Assembly: GCA_018242625.1 (NCBI GenBank)
Contig: JAFEBO010000001.1
Span: 62,001 to 126,000, forward strand
Origin: Planctomycetota bacterium
GTDB taxonomy: Bacteria > Planctomycetota > Phycisphaerae > Phycisphaerales > UBA1924
DNA: 64,000 nucleotides
Direction of reading: 5' to 3'
Below, one piece after another: positions 32,922 through 42,472 of this stretch. The notes under the pieces are model-generated. The model did not search any database, was not told the DNA's origin, and worked only from the letters and a program-made list of their open reading frames with translations. Position numbers and translations under genes: made by a program. Each line of letters begins with the position of its first letter. The stretch's first letter is position 1.

Positions 32922-35716
32922 TTCGTCGCCTTCGCCGCGTCCTTGAGCTTTCTCAGCTCATCAAACGCCTGCATCGGCGACATCGATTCGAGCTTCATCT
33001 CGCGCAGCGCATCGACCGCCGGATGCTGCACATACTCCGTGAACAGCCCCATCTGCCCGCCCGGCGGCTCGATCCGCGTAGTCGGCACGCGCGCCCGCTC
33101 GCTCTCCGCCTGCACACCGCCCGCCGGGCCGTGATGCACCGCCAGGCTGGCGAGAACCTCACGCGCCCGCCCCACCACCGCCTGCGGCAACCCCGCCAGC
33201 CGCGCTACGTGAATGCCGTACGACTGATCCGTCTTCCCGGGCAATATCCGGTGCAGGAAGATGATCTGCGTTTCCCCATGCTCGCCCGCAACCGGACCCG
33301 CAGCATCGAGCGGCCACTCCCTCACAGCCACATGCAGGTTGCGGATCCGCCCGGCGATCGCCCCATCCTCTCTCTCCGCAAGGTCTGTCAGTTCGTGATA
33401 GTGCGTCGCAAACAGCGTGCGGCAGCCCAGAGCGGCCAGGTGCTCGGTGATCGCCCACGCGAGCGAAAGCCCGTCCAGGGTCGATGTGCCGCGCCCGATC
33501 TCGTCCAGAATGACAAGCGAACGCTGCGTTGCGTGGTGCAGGATGTTCGCCGTCTCCGTCATCTCCACCATGAACGTCGATTGCCCCGCGTGCAGCGCAT
33601 CGTCCGCGCCGATGCGGGTGAATATGCGGTCCACGAGCCCGACTCTGGCGCTCGCCGCCGGCACGAACGATCCGGCGTGCGCAAGCAGAGTGACGAGCGC
33701 AACCTGCCGGATGTACGTGCTCTTGCCCGCCATGTTCGGCCCGGTGATGAGCGCCAGCGTCGCCGCGCCGGAATTTGCGGCCGTTAAATTCTCCGCCCCG
33801 AGCTCCACGTCATTGGGCACAAAGTCGCGCCCGAGCGTGCGCTCCAGAACCGGATGCCTCCCCTCCCGCACCGACAGCGTGCAGGATTCCACCATCTCCG
33901 GGCGGACCCAGCCGCCCCGCACCGCCTGCTCCGCAAAGCCAACCAGGACGTCCAGTTCTGCAAGCCCATCCGCCAGTTCCGCGACCTCAACAAGCTTGGC
34001 CGCCAGCTCCGCGCACAGGGTGTCAAAGAGTTCGCGCTCCCGCGCCAGGGCCCGCGATTCGGCGGTGCTCACCTTCCGCTCAAACTCGTGCAGTTCGGGC
34101 GTGATGTATCGTTCGGCGTTTTTAAGCGTCTGCTTGCGCGTGAATGCGGCCGGCGCCTGCCTGGCCTGCGATGCGGTCAGCTCGATGTAGTAGCCGAAAA
34201 TCCGGTTGTATCCCACCTTCAGGCCAGGGAGCCCGTGCTCCTGGAGCAGCCGCTCCTGATACTGCACCAGCCACTTGCCCGCATCCTTCTGCAATGTGCG
34301 GGCCTCGTCGAGCTCCCGGTCTACCCCATCGCGAATGAGCCCTCCCTCGCGCAGATGCGCCGGCGGCTCCTCTACGCAAAGCCCTTTGATGCGACCGCCG
34401 ATCGCAGCCAGGCCCGATGCGCCCTTGAGCCGACCCGCAATCGCCTTGAGCGTGGGCACAGATGCGATCCGCTCGACGATCGCCGGCGTCATCGCCAGCC
34501 CGCACGCCAGCGCGACCAGATCGCGCGGCGTCGCCCGCGCCAGTGAAATCCGACCGGCGATCCGGGCCGCATCGGGCATCTGCCTGAGCAGTTCGCGAAG
34601 TTCCGATGCGAGCCGCCGGTCCTCTTTCAAACCCGCCACCGCCGCATGCCGCCCCTGGATGACGTCCATTTCCCTCGCCGGCCGCGTCAGCCAGTCCCGC
34701 AAGAGCCTCTTTCCCATCGCGGTTGATGTGACCGCGCCACCGTGCCCGGTCAGGAAGACGCCCAGCAGGGAGCCCTCCACGCCACCATCGGGCGCGCCGG
34801 CCGCGGCCCGGATCACCCGCTCAACCTCGAGCGCACGCAGGCTGACCGCATCGATGGTCATCCACTGACCCGCCGCCTCCAGAATCGGCGGCCGCAGATG
34901 GGCGAGCGTCCCTCGCCTTCCCGGTGACTCGGTCCTGCCCTCTTCGCCGGGCGTCTGTGTTTCTCCCAGATAGCGCACGATTGCGCCGGCGGCGGCGATC
35001 GCTCCGTCAGAATCCGAAATCCCGAACCCGGCGAGCGATTTCACCTTGAAATGCTGCGTGACCGCGGCGAATGCCTCTTCAGCTCTGAAATGCCACGGCG
35101 GTCGTGCCGTCCCGCTGATGCCAAGCGCCGAAAGGCACCGCGCCACCCGGGGAGGAATCACCCCGTCCGCGCTGGCCGCATAAAGAAGCTCTCTCACCCC
35201 GCGCCGGCTCAACTCGTCGATAATCGAAGCCCCGCCCATGCCTCCTGGCGCATGCGCCAGGACAAACCGGCCCGTCGATGCGTCCGCGACCGCAATCGCC
35301 GCGGGCGAATCATCGCCCGAGCCGGTGAACACCACCGCCCCCAGCGTCACGGCCGCCCCGTCTTCCAACAGCGCGCCGTCAACAAGCGTCCCGGGCGTGA
35401 GCACCCGGGTCACCTCCCGGTTGATCACACCCTTCGCATTCTCCGCGAGTTCCGTCTGCTCGCAGACCGCGACCCGAAACCCCCGGTCGATCAGTTTCTT
35501 CAGATAGGTTTCGAGCTGGTGGTGCGGCATGCCGCACATGGGCACCCCCGCCGTCCGCTGGGTCAGCGTCAGCCCGATGGCCTTGCTGACCGCGACAGCG
35601 TCATCGTCAAACATTTCATAAAAGTCGCCGATCCGGAAGAGCAGCACGCACCCCTCGTGCCGCTTCTTGAAGCGGTAATACTGCTGCATCGCGGGTGTTT
35701 CACGAGGGTCGGGCAT
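32918..35716 (-). CDS. mutS: DNA mismatch repair protein MutS
   Basis: A 932-residue MutS. The N-terminal mismatch-binding motif is FRIGDFYEMF (Phe-x-Glu, within the first 50 residues). After connector, lever and clamp domains comes the ATPase with Walker A GPNMAGKSTYIRQ and DEIGRGTSTLDGLSLAWAIT. The C-terminus is a helical tail. It recognises base mismatches as a dimer. MutL is not in the window. The ATG at 35716 was chosen because it starts the family (PDPRETPAMQQYYRFK); the open frame goes upstream by 20 codons into the control region of the divergent phosphorylase gene. Confidence 0.97.
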   Translation of the reverse strand: MPDPRETPAMQQYYRFKKRHEGCVLLFRIGDFYEMFDDDAVAVSKAIGLTLTQRTAGVPMCGMPHHQLETYLKKLIDRGFRVAVCEQTELAENAKGVINREVTRVLTPGTLVDGALLEDGAAVTLGAVVFTGSGDDSPAAIAVADASTGRFVLAHAPGGMGGASIIDELSRRGVRELLYAASADGVIPPRVARCLSALGISGTARPPWHFRAEEAFAAVTQHFKVKSLAGFGISDSDGAIAAAGAIVRYLGETQTPGEEGRTESPGRRGTLAHLRPPILEAAGQWMTIDAVSLRALEVERVIRAAAGAPDGGVEGSLLGVFLTGHGGAVTSTAMGKRLLRDWLTRPAREMDVIQGRHAAVAGLKEDRRLASELRELLRQMPDAARIAGRISLARATPRDLVALACGLAMTPAIVERIASVPTLKAIAGRLKGASGLAAIGGRIKGLCVEEPPAHLREGGLIRDGVDRELDEARTLQKDAGKWLVQYQERLLQEHGLPGLKVGYNRIFGYYIELTASQARQAPAAFTRKQTLKNAERYITPELHEFERKVSTAESRALARERELFDTLCAELAAKLVEVAELADGLAELDVLVGFAEQAVRGGWVRPEMVESCTLSVREGRHPVLERTLGRDFVPNDVELGAENLTAANSGAATLALITGPNMAGKSTYIRQVALVTLLAHAGSFVPAASARVGLVDRIFTRIGADDALHAGQSTFMVEMTETANILHHATQRSLVILDEIGRGTSTLDGLSLAWAITEHLAALGCRTLFATHYHELTDLAEREDGAIAGRIRNLHVAVREWPLDAAGPVAGEHGETQIIFLHRILPGKTDQSYGIHVARLAGLPQAVVGRAREVLASLAVHHGPAGGVQAESERARVPTTRIEPPGGQMGLFTEYVQHPAVDALREMKLESMSPMQAFDELRKLKDAAKATN

Positions 35717-35771
35717 ACAGATCGCCGTTGGAAAGCCCAGAGCATACGCGATTCCGCTCCCCGGCCCGAGG

Positions 35772-35777
35772 TACACT
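35772..35777 (+). promoter_or_regulatory. -10-like TACACT for glgP
   Basis: TACACT, 25 nt before the ATG at 35803, leaving a short leader that holds the CACGGAGG ribosome site. Confidence 0.45.
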
Positions 35778-35802
35778 TGACCCTTTCAGGCACGGAGGCC
35801 AC

Positions 35803-37521
35803 ATGTCCGATTCCGCCAGCGTCGCGTATTTTTCCATGGAAATCGCCGTGGACCCGGCAGTCCCCACCTACTCGGGCGGCCTGGGTGTCCTGGCGGGCGA
35901 CCTGCTCCGCTCCGCCGCGGACCTTGCCCTTCCGGTTGTGGGCGTGTCGCTTCTGCACCGAGCGGGCTACTTCGACCAGTCCATAGACGCGTCGGGCATG
36001 CAGCACGAATCCCCGGTGCGCTGGAACCCCGCCAATAAGCTGGAGCTTCAGCAGCCCCGAGTCGTCGTCAAGCTCAACGGCCGAAAAGTGACGGTCCAGG
36101 CCTGGAAGTACACCATCAAGGCGTCGCACGACCGCGGATCTCCCGTTCCGGTTTTCTTCCTCGACACCGACGTCCCCGAGAACGAGCCCGAAGACCGCCA
36201 GATCACCGACGCGCTCTACTCCGGAGATCAGCGCCATCGGCTCACCCAGGAGGGACTTCTCGGAATCGGCGGCATCTACATGCTCCGCGCCCTGGGCTGC
36301 CGCGACATCCGCACTTACCACATGAACGAAGGCCACGGCGCGCTCGTCACCATCGAACTGCTCGCGGAGCACTCCTTCAAGCGCAAGACAAACCCGGCCG
36401 ATCCCGAAGTTATCGCGGCGACCCGGCAATCCTGCGCGTTCACGACGCACACCCCCGTCGCCGCCGGGCACGACCACTTCCCGCTCTCGATGGTCTTTGA
36501 TGTTCTGGGCGAGCAGTCGGCGATCTACGAGGGCGCCCCATATGTCGAAAACGGCGAGCTCAACATGACCCGCCTCGCGCTGCACTACAGCCGCTTCACG
36601 AGCGCTGTCGCACGCCGCCACGCGGAAGTCAGCCGCGTGATGTTCCCCGGCGGGTGCATCGATTACATCACCAACGGAATCCACGCGCCCACCTGGGCCT
36701 CCCCCGAGATCCGCGCCCTCCTCGATACCACCGGCCCCGGCTGGCGAGCCGACTATCGCCAGGTTCGCAGGGCGCTCTTCGCGGGCGATCAGGCCATCCT
36801 CTCGGCTCACGGCGCCGCCAAGCAGAGACTTCTCCAGCTTGTCGCGAAACAGACCGGCATCCAGATGAAGCCCGATGTGTTCACCATCGGCTTTGCACGT
36901 CGCGCTACGGGGTACAAGCGGGCGGACCTCCTGCTCTCAGACACCGACCGGCTCCGTCAGCTCGCCCAGAAATGCGGCCCGCTCCAGATCATCTACGCCG
37001 GAAAGGCGCACCCGAAGGACTACCAGGGCAAGGAGATCATCCAGCGCATCATCGACCGCCTGAAGTCTCTCGCCCCCGCCATCAGCGGCGTGTTCCTTCC
37101 CAATTACGACATGTCACTTGCCTCAAGCCTCGTCGCCGGCGTCGACCTCTGGCTGAACAACCCTGTCCCGCCCCTGGAAGCCTCGGGCACGAGCGGCATG
37201 AAGGCCGCGCTCAACGGGGTGCCCAGCCTCTCCACCGCCGACGGCTGGTGGCTCGAAGGCTGCGCCGAAGGAATCACCGGCTGGACCATCGGCCGCGACG
37301 TCTTCGAAGCAAACGCCGCGCGCCCCAGCGAGAACGAGGCGCAAACGCACGCCGCGTCGATCTACGAACACCTCGAGCGTGACATCCTGCCCATGTACTA
37401 CAAGGACAAGCCGATGTGGGTCCAGACGATGCGCCACGCCATCGCGCTCAACGGCAGCCAGTTCAATTCCAACCGCACAATGAGCGAATACGCCGCCCTC
37501 GCCTACAGGCTCAATACCTGA
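35803..37521 (+). CDS. glgP: Alpha-glucan phosphorylase
   Basis: A 572-residue glycogen/maltodextrin phosphorylase of the short bacterial-archaeal type. VAYFSMEIAVDPAVPTYSGG opens the family. IGFARRATGYKRADLLL binds phosphate. GTSGMKAALNGVPSLSTADG is the pyridoxal-phosphate region. It releases glucose 1-phosphate from alpha-1,4-glucans. It lacks the N-terminal DUF3417 domain seen in longer relatives. The ATG has a CACGGAGG site. Divergent from mutS; the convergent lipoprotein gene ends seven bases later. Confidence 0.93.
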   Translation: MSDSASVAYFSMEIAVDPAVPTYSGGLGVLAGDLLRSAADLALPVVGVSLLHRAGYFDQSIDASGMQHESPVRWNPANKLELQQPRVVVKLNGRKVTVQAWKYTIKASHDRGSPVPVFFLDTDVPENEPEDRQITDALYSGDQRHRLTQEGLLGIGGIYMLRALGCRDIRTYHMNEGHGALVTIELLAEHSFKRKTNPADPEVIAATRQSCAFTTHTPVAAGHDHFPLSMVFDVLGEQSAIYEGAPYVENGELNMTRLALHYSRFTSAVARRHAEVSRVMFPGGCIDYITNGIHAPTWASPEIRALLDTTGPGWRADYRQVRRALFAGDQAILSAHGAAKQRLLQLVAKQTGIQMKPDVFTIGFARRATGYKRADLLLSDTDRLRQLAQKCGPLQIIYAGKAHPKDYQGKEIIQRIIDRLKSLAPAISGVFLPNYDMSLASSLVAGVDLWLNNPVPPLEASGTSGMKAALNGVPSLSTADGWWLEGCAEGITGWTIGRDVFEANAARPSENEAQTHAASIYEHLERDILPMYYKDKPMWVQTMRHAIALNGSQFNSNRTMSEYAALAYRLNT

Positions 37522-37527
37522 CCGGGG

Positions 37528-38235
37528 TCAGTTGCTCCCCGTCGCGGCCCACAGCAGATTCGCGTAACCACTGAGCCGGGCGAAATCCTGGGGCGAGGAC
37601 ACACCGTCTTTGACAGAGTTCGCCCTGTCCTTGAAGGCGTAGCAATCGCCGGCCTTCAGGCTCAACGGATCCTCCGTGGTTCCGTAGTAGATATCAACAT
37701 TCTTTGAGGCTTCGATCACCGCGATCGTCCATCCTCCCTGCGGCACCGCTTCGATGATGAACTTGGTTCCCTCGGACGACACGGTGGCGCGCTTCACAAT
37801 AACGATCGGGCCGGCACCGCTGGTCGCGACCGTGCCCTCCTCGCCCAGCTCAAAGGCGGGTTCGGTCGCTTCATCTGTGGTTCGCACGCCCCCTTTGTAG
37901 AGCCTCTGCGCCGCGGAAGTCTGCCAGTTGAGCACTCCGCCAGTCCCGCGCTGGTTCGATGATGCGACAAGGCAATATTGATTGGCCGCAACTCGGCCGC
38001 CGGACGCCTGCGGCGTGAACTTCAGCACCTCGCGCCGCCAGTTCTTTCGCTCCGTTTGCGCGACCGTGTAGTACGTTCCCTCCAACTTCATCGTAACCTG
38101 CTCTTCGCTGAGCAGGCCGGGGTATTCGTTATCCGCCGACGGCGCAGCACTGCGATGTCGAGCGTCTTGTGCGCAGCCAGCCAGACCGATCGCCGCAACG
38201 CTCATGCAAAGTGCAAGAACTCCCACGCGCTTCAT
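37528..38235 (-). CDS. Putative lipoprotein downstream of a kinase-CHASE2 gene
   Basis: A 235-residue lipoprotein: signal MKRVGVLALCMSVAAIGLAGC with lipobox LAGC at Cys 21. The mature part is a soluble beta-rich domain (for example EGTYYTVAQTERKNWRREVL and GPIVIVKRATVSSEGTKFII) without a family I recognise. The ATG at 38235 has a GGAG site and starts two bases after the stop of the kinase gene, so the two form an operon. It could be a periplasmic partner or ligand-binding protein for the CHASE2 domain of that kinase, which is inference. Confidence 0.7.
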   Translation of the reverse strand: MKRVGVLALCMSVAAIGLAGCAQDARHRSAAPSADNEYPGLLSEEQVTMKLEGTYYTVAQTERKNWRREVLKFTPQASGGRVAANQYCLVASSNQRGTGGVLNWQTSAAQRLYKGGVRTTDEATEPAFELGEEGTVATSGAGPIVIVKRATVSSEGTKFIIEAVPQGGWTIAVIEASKNVDIYYGTTEDPLSLKAGDCYAFKDRANSVKDGVSSPQDFARLSGYANLLWAATGSN

Positions 38236-38237
38236 GT

Positions 38238-40622
38238 TCAGATTCTCCGTGTTCGGGCCGAGACCATCCGCTGAGCGTGTACCGCCGCAATGATCGCCAG
38301 CCCTGCGCCCAGACACCCCGCCACGATCGCCGGAACCGGGTTCCAGATATACCCGGCCGTTCGCAGCAGGAGCACACTACCAAAGAGTGCTCCGAGCGTC
38401 AAAGCGCCAAGCCACGCACCGGCTCTTCCCGGCCTCGCGATCCGGTACGCGCCGAACGCGCCCAACGCAGCCCAGGCGGCCGCCGCAGCCCACTGAACCC
38501 CCACTTCCGGAACGGCGTACATCTCGTTGCGCAATATCTGCTGCACTGCGCTCGCGTTCGTCCAGACTCCCGGTGCGACGACGCCCGAAGAAATCTCCTG
38601 CAGGTCTCCGCCCGCCTTTGAAGCGTTCCCAATCAGAACCGTTCGGCCCGCAAATTCCTTCCGGAAATCCGCGTCTGCCATCGACAACGCCCGCTGCATC
38701 GGCACCGTGATCTCCGAGAGACCGGCCCGTGGCAGCGGCACCAGCAGGCCGGCCGCGTGATCGCCAACCCGCAACCCGCGCTCGTCATCGGCCTTGTTGA
38801 TCGTTTCGACCCCGGACATCCGGACACGATCGGGCGGCCGCAGCGCGACACGCCGGTCCGTGCCTTTCTTGAAGTAGCGAAGTTCCACGCGGTCCCCGAC
38901 GATCACGGCCCCCACCTCCGCGTCCGGCTCCCGGCCCGCCGCGTAGCACAGCAGCGAGAACGACGGCATGACTTCCGCGTCCAGCCGCTCGACGGCAAAC
39001 TCCATCATCCAGATGTACGGCGCGAAAGACCCTCCAGTCGCCGGACCGCTCCAGGCGACAGCCGAGAAATCCTTCAGGATCGGCGGCAGCCCTTCGCGAT
39101 CGAACTCCCAGCCCGGGGAAGCAAGAACGACTCCGGTTCCTGATTTCCGGAGTTCTGAAATTGCTTCGACCAGGGGCCTGTCGAACTCGCTCGGCTTGCG
39201 GAAGAGCACGTCCACGCCCACCGCGCGTGGCGAAACTCCCGAAAGCCGCCTGAGGAGCGCGGCGTGCAGCAGCCGCACGCTCCGCACATTGTCATTGGCA
39301 ACACCCTCAATCTTGAGCGAACGCGCGACCGACTCAAAGTCTGTCGCATCATCGATCACAATCGCCCGGATGTCCGGGAGGACGCCACCCGCCGGAACCG
39401 CGAAGGAAACCGCGTCCCAGTACATGCGGCTCAGCTCCGGCCAGGTCAGCATCGCTCGATCGATCACCCCCATACCCAGCGCCGCGCACACCGCCGTGCA
39501 GGCAGCAAACGCGACCAGCGGCTTGCGCGATGCAAACCGCCCAAGCCGACGGCCCCAGCGCCGCCAGACGCCGTCCCTTCGCGCCCGGATGGACTCTCCC
39601 GAAAGAAACGCCTCAAGATCGTCCGCGAGTTCTCCCGCCGAGCCGTAACGGTCCGCCGGCTGCTTCTCCAGGCACTTGAGAATGATCGTTTCCAGATCCG
39701 GCTCGATCCGGCGGTTGACGCTCCGCGGCGCGGGTGCGGGCGTCTCGCAGATTGCCCGCTGGATATCTCGACGGCCCGAATCACCCGAAATCGAGTGCGG
39801 CATCCGCCCCGTGCAGAGCTGGTAGATCACGACACCCATCGCAAAGATGTCCGTCCGCGCATCGACCACTCCGTCGGTGATCTGCTCGGGAGCCATGAAG
39901 CTCGGCGTGCCGATCAGTTGCCCCCGGGATGTAATCGTGCCCGATCCGTCACCGAGCACCTTCGCGATGCCAAAGTCGATGAGCTTCACCGCCGCGTCGC
40001 GCCCGCCCGAGCCCGTGACGAGCATGTTCGACGGCTTGAGATCGCGGTGGACAATGCCCGCATCGTGCGCGTGCTGCAGGGCGCGGCAGGCGCCGATCAG
40101 CAAGCCAAGCTTGGCTTCCAGCGTGACATCGCTCCGCTCGCAGTGATCCGCGTAGGTCACTCCGCCCTCGATCAGTTCCATCGAGAGGTACGGCACGATC
40201 GTGGAATGATCCGGGCCCGGACGGAAGACCCCCGCATCAAAGACCCGCGCGATGCCGGGATGGTCGAGCTTTCCGAGCGCTCTGGCTTCTGACTCAAAAC
40301 GTGCCAGCGATTCGCCGCTCACGCCGCCGGGCTGCATCACCTTGAGAGCGACCGATCTGCCGAGCGCCTCCTGCGCCGCCTCGTATACCAGTCCCATCCC
40401 GCCGGCGCCGATCAGGCGCACGATCCGATAGCCCGCGATCTGCGGCGGCACCACGAAAGGAACGTGCGCAACGGTCGGCTCGGCCCGGCGCACGTGCTCA
40501 GAAGAACCCACCGGTTCGGGCGACCCAACGGGCGAAGTCGGCCTGTTGCCAACGTCCGAGTGGCCGGGATCTCCGGCAGACAGCCCCTGATGTTGATCGT
40601 CCGACCCCTCAGCCACGCACAC
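38238..40622 (-). CDS. Membrane Ser/Thr protein kinase with CHASE2 sensor domain
   Basis: A 794-residue receptor kinase. A disordered N-terminus of about 60 residues leads to a complete Hanks-type kinase (about 64-340): LIGAGGMGLVYEA, VALKVMQ, HRDLKPSNML, LIDFGIAK, PSFMAPEQ. A helix (PLVAFAACTAVCAALGMGVI) crosses the membrane; then comes a CHASE2 domain (about 395-690; IRAIVIDDATDFESVARSL and GRTVLIGNASKAGGDLQE) and three closing helices. CHASE2 is an extracytoplasmic sensor usually tied to histidine kinases or cyclases. The start is a GTG; TAGAGT at 40635-40640 may be the -10. The lipoprotein gene follows directly. Confidence 0.92.
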   Translation of the reverse strand: MCVAEGSDDQHQGLSAGDPGHSDVGNRPTSPVGSPEPVGSSEHVRRAEPTVAHVPFVVPPQIAGYRIVRLIGAGGMGLVYEAAQEALGRSVALKVMQPGGVSGESLARFESEARALGKLDHPGIARVFDAGVFRPGPDHSTIVPYLSMELIEGGVTYADHCERSDVTLEAKLGLLIGACRALQHAHDAGIVHRDLKPSNMLVTGSGGRDAAVKLIDFGIAKVLGDGSGTITSRGQLIGTPSFMAPEQITDGVVDARTDIFAMGVVIYQLCTGRMPHSISGDSGRRDIQRAICETPAPAPRSVNRRIEPDLETIILKCLEKQPADRYGSAGELADDLEAFLSGESIRARRDGVWRRWGRRLGRFASRKPLVAFAACTAVCAALGMGVIDRAMLTWPELSRMYWDAVSFAVPAGGVLPDIRAIVIDDATDFESVARSLKIEGVANDNVRSVRLLHAALLRRLSGVSPRAVGVDVLFRKPSEFDRPLVEAISELRKSGTGVVLASPGWEFDREGLPPILKDFSAVAWSGPATGGSFAPYIWMMEFAVERLDAEVMPSFSLLCYAAGREPDAEVGAVIVGDRVELRYFKKGTDRRVALRPPDRVRMSGVETINKADDERGLRVGDHAAGLLVPLPRAGLSEITVPMQRALSMADADFRKEFAGRTVLIGNASKAGGDLQEISSGVVAPGVWTNASAVQQILRNEMYAVPEVGVQWAAAAAWAALGAFGAYRIARPGRAGAWLGALTLGALFGSVLLLRTAGYIWNPVPAIVAGCLGAGLAIIAAVHAQRMVSARTRRI

Positions 40623-40666
40623 CTCGCAGCGTGCACTCTACCGCAAAGAGGAGCCCCCCGCAGCGG

Positions 40667-41353
40667 CTAGCGCCGGACGATGACCTCAGCCTCGCTGAAT
40701 CGCACCTTCTTCAAATGCGCGAACGGATCATCCGCCGCCCGGTAGCCGGCGGTTGCCACCACGGTCGCGGCCAGGCCGCTGGAAGAAAGCCCGAGGATCT
40801 CGTAATACTGGCCCGGATCGAATCCCTCCATCGGGCAGGCATCGATCCCCAGCATGGCCGCAGAAGTCAGAAACACACCCAGCGCAATGTAAACCTGCTT
40901 GGCCGCCCACAGGCCCGTATCGAAGCCCGGCTTGCTCGCAAAGCCCGTAATCATCTTGTGGAAGTCCGCCAGCGACTCCCGCGAGACTCCCCGGACGTGC
41001 GCGATCCTCGCGATGTACTGGTCCACGTCCGACTGCGTCAGCCTGGTTTTGCGGGCAAAGACCACCAGCTTGGACGCGTCGGTGATCTGCGACTGATTCC
41101 AACTCGCCCCGCGGAGCTTCTCTCGCAGCGCCCGATCTTCGATCACCACGAACTTCCACGGCTGCAGCCCGAAACTCGAGGGCGAATGAATCGAGGCATG
41201 CTCCAGAGCCGACCAGGTCGCCGACTCGATCTGCCTGGCCGGATCAAATTTCTTGACGGCGTAGCGCCACCGCAGGTTGTTCAGCAGGTGCTCGCCTTCG
41301 ACGGGACGGTGCTTCACCGCGGAAGGGGCCAGAAAAGATTCCGAGTGGCTCAT
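40667..41353 (-). CDS. Nitroreductase family protein, NfsB-like
   Basis: A 228-residue flavoprotein. RYAVKKFDPARQI at the start, HSPSSFGLQPWKFVVIEDRA (FMN-binding) and the later CPMEGFDPGQYYEIL fit NAD(P)H-dependent nitroreductases of the NfsB/YdgI group. It should use FMN and reduce nitro compounds or quinones. The ATG at 41353 is preceded by GGAGC; the open frame continues upstream without a family match. The next gene on the same strand is DUF58, about 100 bases upstream. Confidence 0.9.
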   Translation of the reverse strand: MSHSESFLAPSAVKHRPVEGEHLLNNLRWRYAVKKFDPARQIESATWSALEHASIHSPSSFGLQPWKFVVIEDRALREKLRGASWNQSQITDASKLVVFARKTRLTQSDVDQYIARIAHVRGVSRESLADFHKMITGFASKPGFDTGLWAAKQVYIALGVFLTSAAMLGIDACPMEGFDPGQYYEILGLSSSGLAATVVATAGYRAADDPFAHLKKVRFSEAEVIVRR

Positions 41354-41457
41354 GATCACAAAGCTCCATCTGACAGACTGTTTCGTCTCACCGCGCGTAA
41401 TTGGATGCATGGGAAGGCCGTGCGTTACGCACCGCCGCACACAACCTTGACTCCCCG

Positions 41458-42450
41458 CTACCGCATCATCCCGCCCCGCCTGAGCGAATCCACCACCAGG
41501 CGGTCGATCGGCGTATCGGTCGGCACAAGAAAGTGTGCGACGCCTCTCGTTCGGCAGGCCGACCTTGATTCCCGCAGGAATTCCTCCAGCCGCTCGCGAT
41601 AGCGCGCCAGTGCCGGAGTCGAGATCGTCAGTTCGACCCCGCGCCCGGTCTCGATATCCGTCAGCCGCAGGTCGCCCGACAGCCCGAGCTTCGCCGCCCG
41701 CGCCGGATCGAGCTCCGCGGGCGACAGGATCTGGAGGCAATACGCATCGAGCGAAGCGTGTTCTCCGGCCGCAATCGCGGCCAGCCCCTTCGCTCCCGCT
41801 CCGGGGACGAGCAGGTCCGACAGAAGAACCACCAGCCCGCGACCGGACATGCCCGCCGCGGCCCGGCGAACGTCGGCCTCGAGTTCCGACGCCTTTCCTC
41901 CGCCCTCCGCCAGCGACCCAAGCAGAAAATCTCCGATCCGGTGCAGACTCAACCTTCCGCGCAACGGGGTCATTCGCCAGGAACGCCCGGCCACCACCTC
42001 TCGACCCACAGTGGCGATCGATACGCGGTTGTTTCTTACGAGGCCGACATACGCCAGCGCCATCGCCAGCCGGTGCGCGAACACCGCCTTGCTCGCCACC
42101 TCCGGCTGCCCCGGGCGCCCCTCCTGCTCGCCCGCAAACATCGAAGGCGACGCATCGACGACAAGGTGCAGCGCCAGGTCCTCTTCTTCGCGGAACAGCT
42201 TGATGATCAGCCGATCGAAGCGTGCGTAAATATTCCAGTCGACGTGCCGCAAATCGTCGCCGGCGGCATACTCCCTGAAATCATCAAACTCGACGCTCCG
42301 CCCTCGCCGCTTGCTCCTGCGCTCACCGGGCAGCTTGCCCGCGAACACGCGCCGGCTGAAAACATCCAGCCGGTCAAGCTTCGCAGCGATGGATGGAGGC
42401 AGCAGCTCTTCGATCGTCCGGGGAGCGTTCTTGGTGGCCGAGATCAGCAC
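41458..42450 (-). CDS. DUF58 domain protein
   Basis: A 330-residue cytoplasmic protein. The DUF58 signature is EFDDFREYAAGDDLRHVDWN (about 55-75). A vWA-like region follows with LHLVVDASPSMF and LVVLLSDLLVPG. Such proteins usually act with a MoxR ATPase, but no MoxR gene is visible in the window. The GTG at 42450 was chosen from a TAGTCT hexamer 5 nt upstream; codons further upstream overlap the end of the 3D gene. Function in the cell is unknown. Confidence 0.85.
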   Translation of the reverse strand: MLISATKNAPRTIEELLPPSIAAKLDRLDVFSRRVFAGKLPGERRSKRRGRSVEFDDFREYAAGDDLRHVDWNIYARFDRLIIKLFREEEDLALHLVVDASPSMFAGEQEGRPGQPEVASKAVFAHRLAMALAYVGLVRNNRVSIATVGREVVAGRSWRMTPLRGRLSLHRIGDFLLGSLAEGGGKASELEADVRRAAAGMSGRGLVVLLSDLLVPGAGAKGLAAIAAGEHASLDAYCLQILSPAELDPARAAKLGLSGDLRLTDIETGRGVELTISTPALARYRERLEEFLRESRSACRTRGVAHFLVPTDTPIDRLVVDSLRRGGMMR

Positions 42451-42455
42451 GCCCA

Positions 42456-42461
42456 AGACTA
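42456..42461 (-). promoter_or_regulatory. -10-like TAGTCT, leaderless start for DUF58 gene
   Basis: TAGTCT on the minus strand, 5 nt before the GTG at 42450. Confidence 0.45.
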
Positions 42462-42472
42462 TCCGCGGTGGC

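Noticed and set aside
32252..33787. A 511-codon open frame on the + strand across pabA and mutS
   Set aside because: It crosses two recognised genes in other frames and gives an Arg/Pro-rich product.
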